Shown: in pieces, positions 5,795-8,830 of the stretch
How the letters are laid out: each line of letters opens with the position of its first letter
Position numbering within the stretch: position 1 is the first letter of the stretch
Assembly: GCA_904501815.1 (NCBI GenBank)
Contig: CAJGCN010000056.1
Location: forward strand, 1-8,830
DNA: 8,830 nucleotides
Reading direction: 5' to 3'
Origin: an uncultured Clostridia bacterium
GTDB taxonomy: Bacteria > Bacillota > Clostridia > Christensenellales > Borkfalkiaceae
Made by a program: the position numbers and the translations under genes
The notes under the pieces: generated by a model
Seen by the model: only the letters and a program-made list of their open reading frames with translations
What the model was told of the DNA's origin: nothing
Database searches by the model: none

Positions 5795-7420
5795 TTATCT
5801 GCAAATTGCATATAATTTCTTATCGCCGTATGAATCCGATGGCAACGTCGTAAAGATATCTCCGCTCCCATAAGGATCTTCGCACCAACCTATAAACGTA
5901 CCAAAGCTTGAATCGTTAAATGTCCAAAGCACAATAGATTGCTTATATTTATATGTAGTTTGTATAGAGCTTGCTTCGCTAGTATAATTATACTCTCTGC
6001 CGTTATACATTACATAATAACTGATGTTATACGTTATTTCTTGGTATGTAGCAATATAACGAGTTGCTGTCGTAGCCGCGACATAAATATTCGTGTGCGT
6101 TCTGCCTTGTTCATCAGTCCAAGCTACGAAACGATACCCCTTATAATAGGAATCACTATCTTGAATTTCTTTAAGCTTCGCGTTGTCGGCAAAGGTAAAC
6201 GTTTGCCCTTCGTATAAAGTAATTGCTTCTGTTTTGGTTTGAAGCCTTTCGCCATAATACGAATCTTGTACATATTGTTGATATTCAAACGTAAATGTAT
6301 AATTTCTTCTTGCTACTTCATATACGTCCATATCCATTGAAATATTTAAAGTAGCAGGTATAGTATTCTCCGTATCACTTTCATTTTGCGAATATGACCA
6401 ACCGAAGTAAGTATAATCCGAACCCGACGAACCGATATTATTCATCATTAAAACGTCGCCAAACGTCGTTCCCGAATCAACGGCAATCGTTTTCGTCGTA
6501 CCGTTAACGTAATGGAATTTAACATTATATTGTAAATACGTATAATGTGCATATAACGTCAAACGGTGAGTAGGATCGTTCGGATTTTTACCGAAATCGG
6601 AAAGATGCAACACGAAGTCTTCCATTTCTTCGTAATCTTCAGGACCGTAAATTAACTTGCCGTCACCTTTCGGCGCAGTATACCAACCCTTAAATACGTA
6701 GTCGTTAAGTTCTGCATATTCCGGGAATTCAGCTGTAGGCTCACCTACATAGAAAGTTTGATCATCAGGAGCCGTGAAGAAAGGCGTACCCGTTATCGGA
6801 TTCAACGTATTAAAAGTGATTACGTAGTCTTCCCCTTGATTTTCTTCATCGTATTGAGCGTAAAGCTTAATGTCTTTCGTGATCTTCTTGATAACGTTGC
6901 CAGCTTCGTCTATGTATTTCGTACCGCCGACTTTCTTATCAAAGTAGCCCTTAAACGTGAAATAGTTTTGCGGTCTATCGTCGTTGTAAGCATGAACCGT
7001 CACTCTGTTCGTGCCACCTTTAAACTTCAAAGGCGTCGTCACTTCACCAGAAATGAGTTCAACCTTATAATAGACTTCGCCCGAACATTCAGAGCAATCC
7101 CACTTGCCGTCGCAAGCAAAACAGCCTTCTCTGCCGAAACAGTCTACGCCTTCGCAAGACACGCAGTCGTCGCTTTGCGCATTGCAATCACGCGCACATT
7201 CTTCAAGTCCGCAGCCCATTTCTTCGTCGCACGCCGCTGCACACTCAAAGCAAACTTCGCAGCCCAAGCATCCGCCGATCATTACGATACCAGCGAAAAT
7301 ACCGAACAATACGAGTGCACCCAGCGCGAGTTCAACGAACCACGAAAGGTTGCGTCCTTTTTTCGGCGCACGATAACCGAACGCGCCGCTATGGGGACAG
7401 GTTTGTTCCATATAACTCAT
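5795..7420 (-). CDS. Membrane-anchored, cysteine-rich surface protein with InlB B-repeat-like modules
   Basis: The start is well set: AAAGGAGG lies 7 nt before the ATG. The 541 residues begin with a basic cytosolic part (residues 1-26) and one hydrophobic segment (27-50), predicting N-inside, C-outside. A segment at 51-112 follows with 15 cysteines (51, 54, 57, 60, 64, 70, 75, 79, 86, 89, 94, 100, 103, 109, 112), rich in Asp and Glu. After that come about five modules like the InlB B-repeat / Listeria-Bacteroides repeat (Flg_new) family, each with a G-[YW]-x motif and an ending like LYAxY: about 115-190, 198-293 (VFKGWYTAPKGDGKLI ... LTLYAHY), 296-370, 373-458 and 463-541 (FIGWCEDPYGSGDIF ... 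KKLYAICR). Such repeats occur in extracellular proteins. No LPxTG or other C-terminal anchor is seen. IGGC ending at C51 could be a weak lipobox, an alternative to a plain membrane anchor. It is the first gene of the candidate operon. Function is unknown. Confidence 0.75.
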   Translation of the reverse strand: MSYMEQTCPHSGAFGYRAPKKGRNLSWFVELALGALVLFGIFAGIVMIGGCLGCEVCFECAAACDEEMGCGLEECARDCNAQSDDCVSCEGVDCFGREGCFACDGKWDCSECSGEVYYKVELISGEVTTPLKFKGGTNRVTVHAYNDDRPQNYFTFKGYFDKKVGGTKYIDEAGNVIKKITKDIKLYAQYDEENQGEDYVITFNTLNPITGTPFFTAPDDQTFYVGEPTAEFPEYAELNDYVFKGWYTAPKGDGKLIYGPEDYEEMEDFVLHLSDFGKNPNDPTHRLTLYAHYTYLQYNVKFHYVNGTTKTIAVDSGTTFGDVLMMNNIGSSGSDYTYFGWSYSQNESDTENTIPATLNISMDMDVYEVARRNYTFTFEYQQYVQDSYYGERLQTKTEAITLYEGQTFTFADNAKLKEIQDSDSYYKGYRFVAWTDEQGRTHTNIYVAATTATRYIATYQEITYNISYYVMYNGREYNYTSEASSIQTTYKYKQSIVLWTFNDSSFGTFIGWCEDPYGSGDIFTTLPSDSYGDKKLYAICR

Positions 7421-7587
7421 TTAAGAACCTCCTTTCAGCAAAATTTTAGCCGTAGCTCAAAAATTTACCGAAAAAACTTTAATTACCAAAAACTTTTTAA
7501 AAACGCCAAAAGCCACGCGCAACCCGAATTTTCTTAAAAATCCGTTGAAACCCGCGTTTTTCGTCGTTTTTTGTTGAATAAGGAAGA

Positions 7588-7612
7588 TTATTGCGTTAGA
7601 ATAACGCAATAA
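7588..7612. repeat. Perfect inverted repeat, 11-bp arms, 3-nt loop
   Basis: TTATTGCGTTA (7588-7598) is the reverse complement of TAACGCAATAA (7602-7612), separated by GAA. It lies about 55-80 nt downstream of the predicted start of transcription of the leftward operon. It could be an operator for a dimeric regulator or a leader RNA hairpin. No T-run follows it in the leftward direction. Confidence 0.75.
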
Positions 7613-7628
7613 AGGGAATATTCCCTTT
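7611..7628. repeat. Perfect 18-bp palindrome AAAGGGAATATTCCCTTT
   Basis: The 18 bases are their own reverse complement with no spacer. They overlap the neighbouring inverted repeat by two bases. Lack of a loop makes a protein-binding site more natural than an RNA hairpin, though an RNA stem with a four-base loop is possible. On the plus strand it is followed by GTTTTTC, which resembles a terminator tail, but no plus-strand gene lies upstream. Confidence 0.7.
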
Positions 7629-7672
7629 GTTTTTCGGGGAGCGTATCGCCCGACTTTTTCCCTATTTTCTTT

Positions 7673-7701
7673 ATTATATCATTTAGCAAGTAAAAATGCA
7701 A
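7673..7701 (-). promoter_or_regulatory. Sigma-A-type promoter for the four-gene surface operon
   Basis: On the minus strand TTGCAT (7701-7696) is followed after exactly 17 nt by TATAAT (7678-7673), a perfect -10 box. The surrounding DNA is AT-rich, including an A/T tract upstream. The expected transcription start is near 7666. It lies downstream of the terminator of the dehydrogenase gene and is the only good promoter seen ahead of the gene starting at 7420. Confidence 0.75.
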
Positions 7702-7746
7702 CTAAAAAAATATATTTTTTCAGAATTTTTCATGAATTTTGCTTGG

Positions 7747-7787
7747 AAAAATTTGTCGCCCTGCAAACGCAAGTTCCGCAGAGCGAC
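7747..7787 (-). terminator. Rho-independent terminator of the SDR gene
   Basis: On the minus strand GTCGCTCTGC (7787-7778) pairs with GCAGGGCGAC (7764-7755) over 10 bp with one G-U pair and a 13-nt loop. It is followed by AAATTTTT. It begins 15 nt after the SDR stop codon, separating that gene from the downstream operon. Confidence 0.85.
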
Positions 7788-7802
7788 GATTGTTTCGATA
7801 TG

Positions 7803-8564
7803 TTAAGGACGAAGTCCGCTACCGCCTTGTAAGGTGATAGTTTCGCCCGTAATGAAGTTCGCTTCGTCCGAGCAAAGGAACACGCAAAGCCCGCCGACGT
7901 CTTTTTCAGGGTCTGCAAATCTGCCCATAGGCACGCCTTTAATCGTTTGTTCGTAGCGTTCAGGGTATTCTTCTTTGAATTTTTTAAGACCTTCCGTCAT
8001 AGCAAGCGGACAGATAACGTTTACGCGGATTCCGTCGGGCGCCCATTCGGTTGCCGCTACTCTCGAAAGCCCGCGAATACCTTCTTTTGCCGCCGCATAG
8101 GAAGATTGCGCGATACGCCCGAAAAGTCCTGCGCCGGAAGCGAAGTTAATGACGCAACCTTTGGATTCTTTTAAGTAGGGATACGCCGATTGCATATAGA
8201 AGAACGTTGCGTAAATACCCGAATAAATCGCAAGGTCAAGGTCTTCTTTCGTATGCTGAACGAGCATTTTACCCGAAGCAGAAGCTTGCGCGTTGTTGAT
8301 AACCGCGTCGATACGACCGAATTTCTCGACCGTTTTTTCGATTACGTTTTGGATAGCGGCTTGGTCCGCGCCGTCTGCCGTGACGGTAAGAACTTCTGCG
8401 CCGTAGTCTTTTTCAAGGCTTTCTTTTGCCGAGAGCAAAGTTGCTTCCGTTCTGCCCGTAATGACGAGTTTTGCGCCCGCTTTTGCGAATGCGGTCGAAA
8501 GCCCGTAGCCGATTCCCCTACCGCCGCCCGTGATGATAACGACTTTACCGTTTAATTCAATCAT
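7803..8564 (-). CDS. Classical short-chain dehydrogenase/reductase (SDR)
   Basis: The 253-residue length and layout are typical of classical SDR oxidoreductases, soluble NAD(P)(H)-dependent enzymes acting on alcohol or carbonyl groups. The cofactor motif TGGGRGIG is at residues 12-19, NNAQ (usually NNAG) at 90-93, the catalytic Ser at 143 in NFASG, and YAAAK with catalytic Tyr156 and Lys160. The C-terminal FITGETITLQGG is the usual SDR ending. R16 and R38 (ITGRT after the second strand) suggest NADP(H) preference; this is inferred. The Asn of the usual Asn-Ser-Tyr-Lys tetrad is not found in the expected segment, which reads LAIYSGIYATFF (111-122). The start has AAAGGAG 8 nt upstream. It sits alone between its own promoter and terminator. 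The substrate cannot be predicted; FabG or sugar/steroid-type activity would be a guess. Confidence 0.9.
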   Translation of the reverse strand: MIELNGKVVIITGGGRGIGYGLSTAFAKAGAKLVITGRTEATLLSAKESLEKDYGAEVLTVTADGADQAAIQNVIEKTVEKFGRIDAVINNAQASASGKMLVQHTKEDLDLAIYSGIYATFFYMQSAYPYLKESKGCVINFASGAGLFGRIAQSSYAAAKEGIRGLSRVAATEWAPDGIRVNVICPLAMTEGLKKFKEEYPERYEQTIKGVPMGRFADPEKDVGGLCVFLCSDEANFITGETITLQGGSGLRP

Positions 8565-8609
8565 TGTTATTTCTCCTTTCTTAATATGAGATTTTTTATT
8601 GATACATTT

Positions 8610-8638
8610 ATTATATAATACTTTTCTTCGTTTGTCAA
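8610..8638 (-). promoter_or_regulatory. Perfect-consensus sigma-A promoter for the SDR gene
   Basis: On the minus strand TTGACA (8638-8633), a 17-nt spacer, and TATAAT (8615-8610) match the housekeeping consensus at all twelve positions with the ideal spacing. The predicted start near 8603 gives a leader of about 40 nt that contains only the AAAGGAG site. No clear operator is seen, which suggests strong constitutive transcription. Confidence 0.85.
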
Positions 8639-8686
8639 ACGCCTGAACGAAAGTTTACGAGTATATTTTAAAAAACTCAGAGATCA

Positions 8687-8716
8687 AACGAAAAGCCCTG
8701 CGAATTGCAGAGCTTT
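8687..8716 (-). terminator. Rho-independent terminator of the gene at the right edge
   Basis: On the minus strand AAAGCTCTGC (8716-8707) pairs with GCAGGGCTTT (8701-8692) over 10 bp with one G-U pair and an AATTC loop. The transcript then continues TCGTTT after the T's that close the stem. It begins 18 nt after the stop codon at 8735. Confidence 0.75.
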
Positions 8717-8734
8717 CAAGGAATATTTTATGCT

Positions 8735-8830
8735 TTATAAATTCAGCTGTAAATCGCCGTATTTTATCCAACCTTTTTTGCGCATAAACTCCGAAATCAA
8801 CAAACAAATGACCGCAGGGGCTAAAATATC
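8735..8830 (-). CDS. C-terminal end of an unidentified, probably membrane, protein (5' end outside window)
   Basis: An open frame enters from the right edge and ends in TAA at 8735-8737. It encodes 31 residues reading DILAPAVICLLISEFMRKKG followed by WIKYGDLQLNL. The hydrophobic run (ILAPAVICLLI) followed by RKKG looks like the last membrane segment and cytosolic tail of a transporter or other membrane protein. Support for its reality is the open frame to the edge, same-strand orientation, and a hairpin terminator shortly after the stop. I do not recognise the family from so short a piece. Confidence 0.6.
   Translation of the reverse strand, partial: DILAPAVICLLISEFMRKKGWIKYGDLQLNL

Larger units (their letters stand above)
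7421..7666 (-). promoter_or_regulatory. Long 5' leader of the surface-protein operon
   Basis: From the predicted transcription start near 7666 to the ATG at 7420 there are about 245 nt without a supported gene on either strand. The leader contains two abutting perfect inverted repeats (7588-7612 and 7611-7628) and a weaker TCGGG...CCCGA pairing near 7630-7650. Its AT-rich part next to the gene ends in AAAGGAGG. I could not match it to a riboswitch class that I know. Confidence 0.5.

Noticed and set aside
5763..5804. Upstream ATG for the lipoprotein gene, adding 14 residues
   Set aside because: It overlaps the previous gene, lacks a ribosome-binding site and would put a charged extension before a normal lipoprotein signal. 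The ATG at 5762 has AAAGGAGG at good spacing.
7229..7261. CxxCxxCxxxC in the Cys-rich segment as a ferredoxin 4Fe-4S site
   Set aside because: The spacing fits, but the segment lies outside the membrane, has many more cysteines at other spacings, lacks the usual following Pro, and has no second ferredoxin-like motif of the normal order.
6758..7537. Long plus-strand reading frame of 259 codons
   Set aside because: It lies opposite the well-supported B-repeat protein gene, is very Arg- and Phe-rich as expected from an antisense frame, and has no ribosome-binding site or recognisable domain.
7421..7666. Known riboswitch (for example c-di-GMP or T-box) in the long leader
   Set aside because: I could not find the conserved core sequences of these classes; only the inverted repeats are evident.

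Overview
The window suggests a low-to-mid-GC Gram-positive bacterium, probably a Clostridia-type Bacillota. This is an inference. It rests on strong AAAGGAGG ribosome-binding sites before most genes, near-consensus TTGACA/TATAAT promoters, GC-rich hairpin terminators, a DUF1846 protein, and a SHOCT tail on a membrane enzyme. No ribosomal or other marker gene is present to fix the taxonomy.

Layout: the left edge holds the 3' end of a plus-strand DUF1846-family gene (1-481). It converges on a shared bidirectional terminator (about 500-533). Everything to the right is transcribed leftwards on the minus strand. From right to left there is the 3' end of an unidentified gene entering from beyond the right edge (8735-8830) with its own terminator. 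Next is a single-gene unit for a short-chain dehydrogenase/reductase (7803-8564), with a perfect-consensus promoter and a terminator. Then comes a candidate four-gene operon starting from a promoter at 7673-7701 and a leader of about 245 nt that contains two abutting perfect inverted repeats.

The operon encodes, in order: a 541-residue membrane-anchored protein with a 15-cysteine segment just outside the membrane and about five InlB B-repeat-like modules; a 1108-residue lipoprotein built of about twelve fibronectin-III-like modules; an Lgt-family (prolipoprotein diacylglyceryl transferase-like) membrane protein with a divergent active site and a C-terminal SHOCT segment; and a small membrane metalloprotease-like protein with an HELGH motif. 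A 14-bp hairpin lies between the second and third genes.

The arrangement suggests two large surface proteins made together with a lipidation-type enzyme and a membrane protease. The joint function is a hypothesis: nothing in the sequence proves that the last two genes act on the first two. No mobile element, tRNA, rRNA or CRISPR array was seen.
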